From DASSTJ01 sp035707965 (GTDB lineage: Bacteria > Actinomycetota > Actinomycetes > Actinomycetales > Angustibacteraceae): 14,177 bases of DNA. Both the position numbers and the translations under genes were made by a program. Below the pieces are notes generated by a model that ran no database searches, was not told the origin of the DNA, and saw nothing but the letters and a program-made list of their open reading frames with translations. This document shows positions 1 through 6,800 of the stretch, piece by piece; position 1 is the stretch's first letter, and the number at the start of each line of letters is the position of its first letter. Location: contig DASSTJ010000055.1 in the NCBI GenBank assembly GCA_035707965.1, forward strand, positions 1 to 14,177, written 5' to 3'.

Positions 1-359
1 GTGAGCGCACGGGCTGTGTCCGGGTAGACGGGGTCGCCCAGCGCCGACAGCGTGCCGAACAGGTCGCCCGGTGCCACGACGTCGGTCAGCACCTCCTGGC
101 CCTCCCCGGTGGTGCGCGACAGCTTCAGGGTGCCGGTGGCGAGCACGAACAGCGTGTCCGCGCGGTCGCCCGCGTGGAACACCGGCTCGTGGACGTCGTA
201 GCCCCGCACCCGCATGCGCGCGTCGACCTCGGCCAGCTCGGCCGGCTCGAGCCCACCGAGGTACCGGGCGCGCGAGAGCACCTCGAGCCGCACCGGTCGC
301 GGGCAGTGGTGCGGCACCGCGCAGCCGCGCAGCGGTGCGTTCCGCCGTCCGGACGTCAT
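1..359 (-). CDS. Crp/Fnr-family transcriptional regulator, N-terminal part (cut by window edge)
   Basis: The visible 119 codons encode a cyclic-nucleotide-binding-type beta-roll as in Crp/Fnr regulators. The segment from about residue 55 (VFHAGDRADTLFVLATGTLK) to GDLFGTLSALGD near residue 105 is characteristic. The C-terminal helix-turn-helix lies outside the window, so the DNA-binding half is inferred from the family. The N-terminus carries C13 and C19 flanking H17 and H18; this could bind a metal or a redox cofactor, but the spacing is not that of Fnr and the idea is speculative. The ATG at 359-357 has an AAGGAG-type ribosome site that overlaps the stop of the metal ATPase 5 bases upstream, so the two are probably co-transcribed and translationally coupled. 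That position makes it a candidate regulator of the metal operon. Confidence 0.85.
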   Translation of the reverse strand, partial: MTSGRRNAPLRGCAVPHHCPRPVRLEVLSRARYLGGLEPAELAEVDARMRVRGYDVHEPVFHAGDRADTLFVLATGTLKLSRTTGEGQEVLTDVVAPGDLFGTLSALGDPVYPDTARAL

Positions 360-364
360 CGTGC

Positions 365-2344
365 TCACTCCTTCGACACGTCGACCGTATCCGGCTGGGC
401 CCGCAGGAGCCGCATGCCGTTGGCGATGACGGCCAGCACGGACGCCTGGTGCACGACCATGCCGATCGCCATGGTGACACCCCCGACGAGCACCCCGGCG
501 AGCAGCGCCGCGACCGTCACCAGGGCGACCACGACGTTCTGCCGCATGGTGCGGACGGTACGGCGAGCCAGGTGCAGCGACTGGGGCAGCCGGAACAGGT
601 CGTCGCCGAGCAGCGCCAGGTCGGCCGTCTCGATGGCGACGTCGCTGCCGGCGGCACCCATCGCGACCCCGACATCGGCTGCAGCGAGCGCGGGCGCGTC
701 GTTGACCCCGTCGCCCACCATCGCGACCACGTGGCCCTGTCGCTGCAGCTGCTGCACCGCGAGCAGCTTGTCCTCGGGCAGCAGGCCGGCACGCACGTCG
801 TCCACGCCGGTCGCCCTGCCCACGGCTCGCGCCACTCGCACGTCGTCGCCGGTGAGCATCACGACGGTGCGCACACCGGCGGCGCGCAGCCCGCGCACCA
901 TGGCGGCGGCGTCGTCCCGGATCTCGTCGGCCGCGCCGACCACGCCCAGCACCTGGTCGTCCAGGGCCACGACCATGGGCGTGCTGCCCTGGTCGGCGAG
1001 CTCTGCCACGTCGGACCGCACGCTCTCGGGCACGACCACACCGCGGGACCGGAGCAGCTCGACGGTTCCGACGAGCACCCAGCGCCGATCGACCCGCACC
1101 TCCACACCCCCTCCCGGGTGGGGGACGACCATGCCCGGCACCTGGGGCTCGGGAAGGCCTACGTCGCGGGCCGCGTCGAGCACCGCACGCGCGAGCGGGT
1201 GCTCGGAGCCGGCCTCGGCCGCCGCGGCCCAGGCGAGCAGCTCGCCGTCGGCGGTGCCTGCCACCGGTCGGACGTCCGTGAGCCGCGGACGTCCGGACGT
1301 CAGCGTCCCGGTCTTGTCCAGGGCGACGGCGCTCACCCGGGCCGCTGTCTCGAGACCCTCGCCGCCCTTGATCAGCACGCCCAGCCTGGCCGCGCGACCG
1401 ACGCCTGCCACGACGGACACCGGCATGGCGATGACCAGCGCACCGGGGCAGCCGATGACCAGCAGGGTGAGTGCCAGCACCACGTCACCGGAGACGAGGC
1501 CGGAGACGAGCGCGAGCAGCATGACGCCCGGCGTGTACCAGCGCGAGAAGCGCTCGATCAGCCGCTGCGCCGCGACCTTCGCCTCCTGCGCCTCCTCCAC
1601 GCGGTGGATGACGCGGGCGAGTGTCGTGTCGGCGCCCACCCCGGTCGCCCGTACGTGGGCGAACCCGCCCCGGCTGACGGTGCCCGCGTGCACGTGGTCG
1701 CCCTCGACCTTGTCGACCGGCATGGACTCGCCGGTGATGCTCGACTCGTCCAGCACCGTGCGCCCCTCGACGACGACGCCGTCCACGGGCACCTTGGCAC
1801 CGTTCTTCACCAGCACCGTCTCGCCGACGAGGACGTCGCTGGCCGGCACCTCCAGCTGCTCGCCCTCCCGCACCACCACGGCGGTGGTCGGTGCCAGCTC
1901 GAGCAGCTCGGCGAGCGCACGCCGCGTGCGCCCCAGCGTCGCGAGCTCGAGCCCGTGTCCGAGGGCGAAGAGGAAGGTGACGGCGGCCGCTTCCCAGATC
2001 TCGCCGATGACCACCGCACCGGCGGCGGCGACAGCCACGAGCAGCTCGATGCCGATCGTGCGGGCCCGGAGCGCCCGCACCGCACGGACGGCGATAGGGA
2101 CGCCTGCGACCAGCGCCGCCACCAGCATGAGCGTCGCACCGACCGCTCGGGCTCCGAGAACGTACTCGGCGACGACGCCGGGCAGCAGGGCGGCGGCGCT
2201 CGCGGCGGGCACGAACCACGTGCCGTGGACGAACCGGCTCACCGTCGCTCGGTGGTGGCAGGCGGCCGCCGGCGCGTGGCCGTGAGGCGTCTGGCCGGTC
2301 TGGACCTGGTCGCTGACGTCGACCTGGACGTCGTTGGTCGTCAT
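365..2344 (-). CDS. Heavy-metal-translocating P1B-type ATPase with unusual CPG membrane motif
   Basis: This 659-residue protein is a P-type ATPase expected to pump a metal ion across the cytoplasmic membrane. Numbered from the chosen ATG: actuator-loop TGES at 205-208, phosphorylation motif DKTGT with D343, SEHP with H382-P383, TGD near 498, and GDGVND at 545-550. The membrane metal-binding motif is CPG (C299-P300-G301) instead of CPC, SPC or CPH. The last membrane helix has VVHQASVLAVIANGMRLL, with H632 where Zn/Cd pumps of the ZntA type have aspartate. There is no N-terminal HMA domain, only a His/Cys cluster at residues 21-31 (HGHAPAAACHH); the HMA domain is a separate protein encoded just upstream. 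I chose ATG 2344 because GAGGTG lies 6 bases before it; an in-frame GTG at 2353 has no comparable site. The metal cannot be assigned from sequence: Cu, Zn/Cd and Co/Fe are all open. Confidence 0.93.
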   Translation of the reverse strand: MTTNDVQVDVSDQVQTGQTPHGHAPAAACHHRATVSRFVHGTWFVPAASAAALLPGVVAEYVLGARAVGATLMLVAALVAGVPIAVRAVRALRARTIGIELLVAVAAAGAVVIGEIWEAAAVTFLFALGHGLELATLGRTRRALAELLELAPTTAVVVREGEQLEVPASDVLVGETVLVKNGAKVPVDGVVVEGRTVLDESSITGESMPVDKVEGDHVHAGTVSRGGFAHVRATGVGADTTLARVIHRVEEAQEAKVAAQRLIERFSRWYTPGVMLLALVSGLVSGDVVLALTLLVIGCPGALVIAMPVSVVAGVGRAARLGVLIKGGEGLETAARVSAVALDKTGTLTSGRPRLTDVRPVAGTADGELLAWAAAAEAGSEHPLARAVLDAARDVGLPEPQVPGMVVPHPGGGVEVRVDRRWVLVGTVELLRSRGVVVPESVRSDVAELADQGSTPMVVALDDQVLGVVGAADEIRDDAAAMVRGLRAAGVRTVVMLTGDDVRVARAVGRATGVDDVRAGLLPEDKLLAVQQLQRQGHVVAMVGDGVNDAPALAAADVGVAMGAAGSDVAIETADLALLGDDLFRLPQSLHLARRTVRTMRQNVVVALVTVAALLAGVLVGGVTMAIGMVVHQASVLAVIANGMRLLRAQPDTVDVSKE

Positions 2345-2371
2345 GTCGGTCACCTCGTCGCCGGTGCCCGG

Positions 2372-2617
2372 TCAGAACGACGACGGGGCGGCGCGGTAGC
2401 CGGCCTCGGCGACCGCGGCGACCAGGTCGTCGACGCTGACGGCGGTCGGGTCGTGCTCCACGACGACACGCCCGGTGCTGAAGTGCACGGTGGCTGAGGC
2501 GACACCCGGCATCGGGCGGAGCCTCTTCTCGATCTTGCGCACGCACGACGGGCAGGTGAACTCGCTGCTGCGCAGGATGGTGGTGCGGGTGGTCGTGGTC
2601 TGGTCGATGGTCGACAT
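2372..2617 (-). CDS. Stand-alone heavy-metal-associated (HMA) domain protein
   Basis: This 81-residue protein is a single ferredoxin-like HMA fold. It carries the metal-binding CxxC as CPSC (C22, C25) within SEFTCPSCVRKIEKRL, followed by the family pattern PGVASATVHFSTGRVVVEHD and an EAGY C-terminal turn. Such proteins bind a soft metal ion and hand it to a P1B ATPase. The following ATPase gene starts 27 bases after this stop and lacks its own HMA domain, so the two very likely work together. The start has GGAG 9 bases upstream. A TAGCGT sequence at 2671-2666 on this strand fits an actinobacterial -10 element and would give a leader of about 40 bases; this is weak evidence. Confidence 0.9.
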   Translation of the reverse strand: MSTIDQTTTTRTTILRSSEFTCPSCVRKIEKRLRPMPGVASATVHFSTGRVVVEHDPTAVSVDDLVAAVAEAGYRAAPSSF

Positions 2618-2730
2618 GGCGCGCTCCTTCGTGGTCGACGGCTCCCGGGTGGAGTCGGTACCACGACGCTAGGAAGGACGCGTCAGGCCAACCATGACGT
2701 GCATCAACGAACGGCAGATGCGTCCACGCT

Positions 2731-2786
2731 CTTGGTCAACCTTGTGTACGCGAACCGGCCCTGTTGACGACAGAAGGTTGACCAAG
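2731..2786. repeat. Perfect 13-bp inverted repeat, arms 30 bp apart (possible operator pair)
   Basis: CTTGGTCAACCTT at 2731-2743 is the exact reverse complement of AAGGTTGACCAAG at 2774-2786. The arm centres are 43 bp apart, about four helical turns. Each arm also contains a small symmetric core (TTGGTCAA or TTGACCAA). The repeat lies in the 186-bp gap between the YqeY-like gene and the start of the HMA gene, upstream of the metal operon. No T-run follows, so a classical terminator is less likely than a pair of protein-binding sites. The binding factor is unknown. Confidence 0.6.
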
Positions 2787-2803
2787 TTCCGCGACTGGGC
2801 GCG

Positions 2804-3259
2804 TCAGCCGGCGAGCTGCTTGCGCACCTCGGCGGACACGCGCCCGCCGTCCGCCCGTCCCGCGACGCGCGGCTGCACGGCCTTCATGACCGCTCCCATC
2901 GCCTTCGGGCCGTCCGCACCGGTGTCGGCGATCGCCGCACGCACCAGGTCGGCGAGCTCGTCGTCACCGAGCTGCGCGGGCAGGTACGCGTCGATGACCG
3001 CCTGCTCGTCGCTCTCGCGCTGGGACTGCTCGGGCCGACCGCCGTCGGCGTAGGCGACCGCGGCCTCGCGGCGCTTCTTCGCCTCCCGGCGCAGCACCGC
3101 CTGGACCTCGTCGTCGCTGAGCTCCCGTGCGGCCTTGCCGGCGACCTCTTCGTTCGTGATCGCCGTGAGCACCATGCGGATCGTGGCGGTGCGCAGCTCG
3201 TCGTGGCCGCGCATGGCGGTCTGGAGGTCGTCACGCAGCTGCTGCTTGAGGGAGCCCAT
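2804..3259 (-). CDS. GatB/YqeY domain-containing protein
   Basis: The 151-residue protein matches the YqeY family in length and layout: an N-terminal helical part (MGSLKQQLRDDLQTAMR, then RTATIRMVLTAITNEEVA), a central charged segment (LRREAKKRREAAVAYADGGR), and a C-terminal QAVIDAYLPAQLGDDEL to MGAVMKAVQPRVAGRADGGRVS segment. The family is related to the tRNA-binding tail of the GatB subunit of Asp/Glu-tRNA amidotransferase, but the role of the stand-alone protein is not settled. GGGAG lies about 10 bases before the ATG. It is transcribed divergently from the metallophosphoesterase, a pairing that I recall as common in actinobacteria. Confidence 0.92.
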   Translation of the reverse strand: MGSLKQQLRDDLQTAMRGHDELRTATIRMVLTAITNEEVAGKAARELSDDEVQAVLRREAKKRREAAVAYADGGRPEQSQRESDEQAVIDAYLPAQLGDDELADLVRAAIADTGADGPKAMGAVMKAVQPRVAGRADGGRVSAEVRKQLAG

Positions 3260-3297
3260 GGCGCACAGTCTCCCAGCCGATGGGAAGATGGCGCACC

Positions 3298-3336
3298 ATG
3301 GTTCTCGGTCCGACGCCTGAGGCGGCCGCGCGATGA
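3298..3336 (+). CDS. Possible 12-codon leader reading frame overlapping the metallophosphoesterase start
   Basis: An ATG at 3298 opens a 12-codon frame (MVLGPTPEAAAR) whose TGA at 3334-3336 overlaps the metallophosphoesterase ATG at 3333 as ATGA. The downstream ATG has no clear Shine-Dalgarno sequence, so termination-reinitiation from this short frame could supply ribosomes. GAAGAT sits 8 bases before the 3298 ATG and could be a -10 element of a nearly leaderless transcript. The frame is short enough to arise by chance; the overlap and the missing downstream ribosome site are the only support. Confidence 0.3.
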   Translation: MVLGPTPEAAAR

Positions 3337-4277
3337 GCTCGGCGACGCGTGCGCTCGGCCGCGCCGGGGCGTGGGCAGCCGCGGCAGGAGCAGCGGGCCT
3401 GCTCGGCGCGTACGCCGAGAGCCGTGCCTACCTCCTGCGGCGCTACCGGCTGCCCGTGCTGCCGGCCGGCTCGCGACCGCTCCGCGTCCTGCACCTGTCC
3501 GACCTGCACCTGACGCCGGGCACGCGACGCGAGAGCGACTGGGTCCGCGGACTGGCAGCGCTCGAGCCGGACCTGGTCGTCAACACCGGCGACAACCTCG
3601 CGCACGCCGACGCCGTCCCGGTGGCCGTCGACGCCCTCGGCGAGCTGCTGGACCGGCCCGGCGTGTTCGTCCTCGGCTCCAACGACTACTTCGCGCCACG
3701 CCCGAAGAACCCGGCCCGCTACCTGGTCCCCGCCGGAGGAGGGCGACGGATCACGGGACGCCGGCTGCCGACGCAGCAGCTCGTCGACGAGCTCACCGAC
3801 CGCGGCTGGCTCGACCTGGACAACACGCGGGGGCAGCTCGACGTCGGGGGGCTCCGACTGTCCTTCGTCGGCGTCGACGACCCCCACCTGCGCTACGACC
3901 GGTTCCCCCCGCGGTCCGCTGCGAACGAACCAGCCGACCTGAGGGTCGGGGTGGCCCACGCGCCCTACCAGCGGGTGCTCGACGCGATGGTGGACGACGG
4001 CGCGACGCTCCTGCTCGCGGGTCACACGCACGGCGGCCAGCTGCGTCTGCCCGGTGTCGGCGCGCTCGTGACCAACTGCGACCTCGACCGGGCTCGCGCC
4101 CGCGGGGTCAGCAGGTGGTGGCGCGGCGCCGGCCAGCGACCGTCGTCCGCGCCGCCGCCCGCTGACGCCGCCTGGCTGCACGTCAGCGCGGGGCTCGGAA
4201 CGTCGCCGTACTCGCCCGTGCGCTTCTGCTGTCGACCGGAGGCCAGCCTGCTCACGCTGGTGGCACGCGACCACTGA
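3333..4277 (+). CDS. Membrane-anchored metallophosphoesterase
   Basis: The 314-residue protein has the calcineurin-like phosphoesterase motifs in order: LSDLHL with D57 and H59, NTGDN with D87, GSND with N117, AHAP with H209, and GHTHGG with H231 and H233. Together these form a two-metal site that hydrolyses phosphoesters; the substrate is unknown. An Ala/Gly-rich hydrophobic stretch at about residues 11-28 probably anchors it to the membrane. GSND instead of GNHD is, as far as I know, usual in the actinobacterial branch and is not a defect. The ATG at 3333 is chosen because the reading frame is closed upstream, but no good ribosome site precedes it; coupling to a short upstream frame is possible. 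A hairpin follows the stop. Confidence 0.92.
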   Translation: MSSATRALGRAGAWAAAAGAAGLLGAYAESRAYLLRRYRLPVLPAGSRPLRVLHLSDLHLTPGTRRESDWVRGLAALEPDLVVNTGDNLAHADAVPVAVDALGELLDRPGVFVLGSNDYFAPRPKNPARYLVPAGGGRRITGRRLPTQQLVDELTDRGWLDLDNTRGQLDVGGLRLSFVGVDDPHLRYDRFPPRSAANEPADLRVGVAHAPYQRVLDAMVDDGATLLLAGHTHGGQLRLPGVGALVTNCDLDRARARGVSRWWRGAGQRPSSAPPPADAAWLHVSAGLGTSPYSPVRFCCRPEASLLTLVARDH

Positions 4278-4286
4278 CCGTCCGGG

Positions 4287-4315
4287 GCGGCGGTCCGGCT
4301 GCGGCGGACCACCGC
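4287..4315 (+). terminator. Hairpin terminator after the metallophosphoesterase gene
   Basis: GCGG-C-GGTCCG at 4287-4297 pairs with CGGACC-A-CCGC at 4305-4315, giving ten base pairs with one mismatch and a 7-base loop, 9 bases after the stop codon. There is no T-run, which is usual for actinobacterial intrinsic terminators. Confidence 0.55.
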
Positions 4316-4317
4316 TG

Positions 4318-4357
4318 TCCCGTTTCGGAGCTCGGCTATCCCGTTTCGGAGTTCGGC
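4318..4357 (+). repeat. Tandem 19-bp direct repeats, 21-bp period
   Basis: TCCCGTTTCGGAGCTCGGC at 4318-4336 is repeated with one change (C to T) at 4339-4357. The 21-bp period puts both copies on the same face of the helix. They lie directly upstream of a candidate -10 element and the tRNA-Pro gene, so they may be paired factor-binding sites or duplicated promoter upstream elements. Confidence 0.6.
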
Positions 4358-4374
4358 CGGGCCTCGGCTACGAT
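4345..4374 (+). promoter_or_regulatory. Putative tRNA-Pro promoter
   Basis: TACGAT at 4369-4374 fits the actinobacterial -10 pattern TANNNT. TTCGGA at 4345-4350, within the second tandem repeat, lies 18 bases upstream as a weak -35. This would start the transcript near 4381, about 50 bases before the mature tRNA. Confidence 0.4.
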
Positions 4375-4430
4375 GGCCTGGCTCCGCTGGCCGCGTCCGC
4401 TCCCCCGACGTCGGCGAGCTGGGTCAGCCA

Positions 4431-4504
<74 letters not shown>

Positions 4505-4513
4505 CTCTCTGAC

Positions 4514-4580
4514 GATCCGAGAACCTCTGAGAGATCCGAGAACCTGGGCGCTCGCGACGGTGAGCCCGCCCGGGTTCTCG
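4514..4580 (+). repeat. 13-bp direct repeat feeding a long hairpin between tRNA-Pro and the MFS gene
   Basis: GATCCGAGAACCT occurs at 4514-4526 and again at 4533-4545. The second copy forms the 5' side of a 14-bp stem: CGAGAACCTGGGCG at 4537-4550 pairs with CGCCCGGGTTCTCG at 4567-4580 with one G-U pair and a 16-base loop. The first copy could compete for the outer part of the same 3' arm. The hairpin may end the tRNA transcript or act in the leader of the transporter gene, whose proposed start is 27 bases downstream. Confidence 0.55.
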
Positions 4581-4607
4581 CCGTTCCAGACGCTGGATGA
4601 TGGAGCA

Positions 4608-6071
4608 GTGAAGAGCCGCGCACGCCCCCAGCACGCCGTGGGTGAGCCGACCGCAGCCGTACCCCCGCTGGTGACGCCGTTGGCGCCCGAGGCCGTACCG
4701 GCATCTCCGGCGTCGATCTTCACGGGGCCGCTGCGGACGACGTCCGTGGGCATCCTCGTGCTCATCACGTTCGTCGCGTTCGAGGCGCTCGCGGTGGCCA
4801 CTGCTCTGCCCACGGCTGCGACGCACCTGCACGGCCTGGCTCACTACGGGTGGGCGTTCACGGGGTTCCTCGCCGCCAACGTGCTGGGGATGGTGACGTC
4901 GGGGCAGGTCAGCGACACCCGCGGACCACGGCTTCCCCTCGTCGCCGGCATCGCGACCTTCCTGCTCGGGCTCATCCTCGCCGGCTCGGCGGTCACCATG
5001 GCGCAGCTCGTCACCGGCCGAGTCGTCCAGGGCCTGGGGAGCGGCGCGCTGATCACCGCCGTCTACGTGGTGATCGGCGGCCAGTACCCAGAGTCCTTGC
5101 GGCCCAAGGTGTTCGCCGCTCTGGCGTCCGCCTGGGTGGTGCCGTCGCTGGTCGGGCCGCTCGTCGCTGGCGCCGTCACGGAGCACGTGGGGTGGCGCTG
5201 GGTCTTCCTCGGGCTGATCCCGCTCGTGGTGGTGGGTGGCGCCCTCATGGTGCCGTCGCTGCGCATGCTGGGCCGACCGCCGAGGGACCACGACGCCCGG
5301 CTGGCCGACCCGCGCCGCATCGTGCACGCCGTCGCAGCGGCGCTCGGTGTCGCCCTGCTCGCCCACGCCGGCCAGAACCCCACCGCGACCTCGCTGGCCG
5401 CGGGAGTGGTCGGTCTCCTGGTCATGGTGTGGGGGCTGCGCACGCTGCTGCCCGCCGGCACGCTCAGCTCTCGACCGGGAGTGGCGGCCCCTATCGCCCT
5501 GCGCGGCATCTTCGCCGGGGCGTTCTTCGGCATGGAGGCCGTGCTGCCCCTGTCGATGACCGAGCAGCACGGCTACAGCCCTCTGGCCGCAGGGCTGCCG
5601 CTGGCGTTCTCCGGCGTCGGCTGGGCACTGGGCTCGGCGTGGCAGGGCCGGGAGGCGCAGGTGGACGACGCAGCGCGCCGGATCCGCCTGCTGCGCACCG
5701 GCTTCGCTCTGGTCGTCGTCTGCGCGGTGGGCCTGGTCGTCACCGTGCAGCCCGGTTCACCGGCGTGGCTGGTCTTCCCGTCGTGGGCCGTGGGCGGGTT
5801 CGGTGGCGGTCTGACGATGGCGAGCGCCAACGTGCTCCTGCTCCGTTACACCAACGACCGCGACCGCGGAGCGGACTCGGCGTCGCTACAGCTCTCGGAC
5901 GCGACTGCCAGCGCGCTCACCACCGGTGTCGCGGGCATGCTCGTCGCCGCGGCCGCGCGCGAGACGCTCAGCTACACCGCCACGTTCACCGTTCTCAACC
6001 TGGCCATGGCGGCGCTCGCCGCCGTCGGCGTGCTGGCATCGTCTCGAGGGCGGCGACCGCCCACGGCCTGA
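4608..6071 (+). CDS. MFS transporter (drug-efflux type)
   Basis: The protein of about 487 residues is a multi-helix major facilitator. The first membrane helix is near residues 48-68 (VGILVLITFVAFEALAVATA). Motif A of the family is seen as GQVSDTRGPRLPL at about 99-111, followed by LVTGRVVQGLGSGALITAVY and an antiporter-like motif C (WVVPSLVGPLVAGAVTEHVG). This pattern resembles proton-driven multidrug exporters; the substrate cannot be named. The frame is open back through the tRNA gene, so the start is uncertain. I chose GTG 4608; the GGAG before it is only 2 bases away, and GTG 4638 or 4560 are alternatives. A convergent terminator overlaps the stop. Confidence 0.85.
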   Translation: MKSRARPQHAVGEPTAAVPPLVTPLAPEAVPASPASIFTGPLRTTSVGILVLITFVAFEALAVATALPTAATHLHGLAHYGWAFTGFLAANVLGMVTSGQVSDTRGPRLPLVAGIATFLLGLILAGSAVTMAQLVTGRVVQGLGSGALITAVYVVIGGQYPESLRPKVFAALASAWVVPSLVGPLVAGAVTEHVGWRWVFLGLIPLVVVGGALMVPSLRMLGRPPRDHDARLADPRRIVHAVAAALGVALLAHAGQNPTATSLAAGVVGLLVMVWGLRTLLPAGTLSSRPGVAAPIALRGIFAGAFFGMEAVLPLSMTEQHGYSPLAAGLPLAFSGVGWALGSAWQGREAQVDDAARRIRLLRTGFALVVVCAVGLVVTVQPGSPAWLVFPSWAVGGFGGGLTMASANVLLLRYTNDRDRGADSASLQLSDATASALTTGVAGMLVAAAARETLSYTATFTVLNLAMAALAAVGVLASSRGRRPPTA

Positions 6072-6104
6072 CGCCCGTGGTCCACGAAGGGAACCACCGG
6101 GCGT
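6071..6104. terminator. Bidirectional terminator between the convergent MFS and CBS genes
   Basis: ACGCCCGTGGT at 6071-6081 pairs with ACCACCGGGCGT at 6093-6104, eleven base pairs with a single bulged C and an 11-base loop. A second possible stem, CCACCGG with CCGGTGG (6094-6100, 6114-6120), overlaps it. It sits between two converging genes and has no T-run. Confidence 0.6.
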
Positions 6105-6121
6105 GGCCCGTCACCGGTGGA

Positions 6122-6505
6122 TCAGGTCGTGCTGGTCCGCTGACGGCCGGCGAGCAGGTCGCGCATCGACACCATGCCGACGAGGCGCCCCTCGGAGACC
6201 ACCGGCATGTGGCGGATGCCGGCGTCGAGCATGCGGGCCTCGATCTCCGCGGTGTCGTCCTCAGGCGCTGCGAGGGCCACGTTGTCGGTGGCGTAGGCGG
6301 CGACGGTGACGTCGTCAGGGTCGATCACGTCACCGAGGGCTCGGACGAGGTCGCGTTCGGAGATGATGCCCACGAGCTCGCCGTTCTCGTCGATCACGGC
6401 CAGGGCGCTGATCTCCGCGTGCCTCATGCGCTCCGCCGCGGTCACGAGCGAGTCGTCCAGGTAGCAGCAGGCCAGATCCGGGGTGTAGAGCTGCTCGATC
6501 TTCAT
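6122..6505 (-). CDS. Two-CBS-domain protein
   Basis: The 127-residue protein consists of two CBS repeats and nothing else. The first covers about residues 8-60 (TAAERMRHAEISALAVIDENGELVGIISERDLVRAL) and the second about 68-125 (AEIEARMLDAGIRHMPVVSEGRLVGMVSMRDLL). Paired CBS repeats form a Bateman module that binds adenine nucleotides or SAM in other proteins; the ligand and partner here are unknown. The frame continues upstream, but the ATG at 6505 has a strong GGGAGG site 6 bases before it. It faces away from the SAM riboswitch and ABC operon, so any functional link is only by proximity. Confidence 0.88.
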   Translation of the reverse strand: MKIEQLYTPDLACCYLDDSLVTAAERMRHAEISALAVIDENGELVGIISERDLVRALGDVIDPDDVTVAAYATDNVALAAPEDDTAEIEARMLDAGIRHMPVVSEGRLVGMVSMRDLLAGRQRTSTT

Positions 6506-6643
6506 CGTGTGCCTCCCTGGGCCGGTGCAGCGACGGTGCTGCTGCTCCGACGCTCGCACCCCACCGTGACGCCGACGAGAGGACAAGGTCCCGGCGCGGT
6601 GGCCAGCGGCCCGCTGCCGGATGAGCCCATGTGGCGAAGGACA

Positions 6644-6663
6644 CGGTCCGAGCAGTGGGACCG
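6644..6663. promoter_or_regulatory. 20-bp interrupted palindrome upstream of the riboswitch
   Basis: CGGTCC at 6644-6649 and GGACCG at 6658-6663 form a perfect inverted repeat with an 8-base spacer. It lies in the divergent region between the CBS gene and the riboswitch transcript, about 40 bases before the aptamer. A dimeric regulator site is possible. A weak promoter (TTGGCG at 6666 and GACCAT at 6690) follows; neither half is convincing. Confidence 0.35.
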
Positions 6664-6702
6664 GTTTGGCGCGGCGCCCGTCGGCGTGTGACCATCGCTG
6701 TG

Positions 6703-6788
6703 CCCATCCAGAGCGACCGAGAGACCTGGCTCGTCGACGTCGCAGCAACCGCCCCCCGGGGTGTGGTGCTAATGCCAGGGCCGATGGA
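6703..6788 (+). ncRNA. SAM-I (S-box) riboswitch aptamer
   Basis: The segment has the conserved S-box layout. P1 is CCATC 6704-6708 with GATGG 6783-6787. P2a is GCGAC 6713-6717 with GTCGC 6739-6743, followed by a kink-turn-like GAGA and GA pair, and P2b GAC/GTC around the loop CTGGCTC. The core GCAGCAACC is at 6742-6750, a CCCC/GGGG-capped P3 follows, and the conserved GGTGCTAATGCC is at 6765-6776. SAM binding stabilises P1 in this class and usually lowers downstream expression. The first genes downstream are a short Cys-containing leader frame and an amino-acid-type ABC importer, pointing to methionine or sulfur uptake. GGAGG at 6786-6790, a possible ribosome site, overlaps the 3' side of P1, so control at translation is possible. 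Confidence 0.88.
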
Positions 6789-6800
6789 GGACAACCCGTC

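Noticed and set aside
71..2497. Very long open frames on the plus strand opposite the metal ATPase
   Set aside because: They mirror the GC-rich codons of the ATPase, give low-complexity Arg/Ser/His-rich translations, and have no family motifs or ribosome site.
2731..2786. Inverted repeat as ends of a mobile element
   Set aside because: Only 30 bp lie between the arms, with no transposase and no flanking target duplication.
3675..3686. GSND in the metallophosphoesterase as a broken GNHD motif
   Set aside because: All other metal-binding residues are present, and GSND appears to be normal for this actinobacterial branch.
6644..6663. DosR-type hypoxia box near the CBS gene
   Set aside because: The half sites are GGTCC...GGACC, opposite in orientation to the GGGAC...GTCCC of the DosR box.
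4850..6691. Long plus-strand frame across the MFS gene and the riboswitch region
   Set aside because: Its translation is Arg/Gly-rich with no motifs; the MFS frame explains the DNA, and the CBS gene explains the rest on the other strand.
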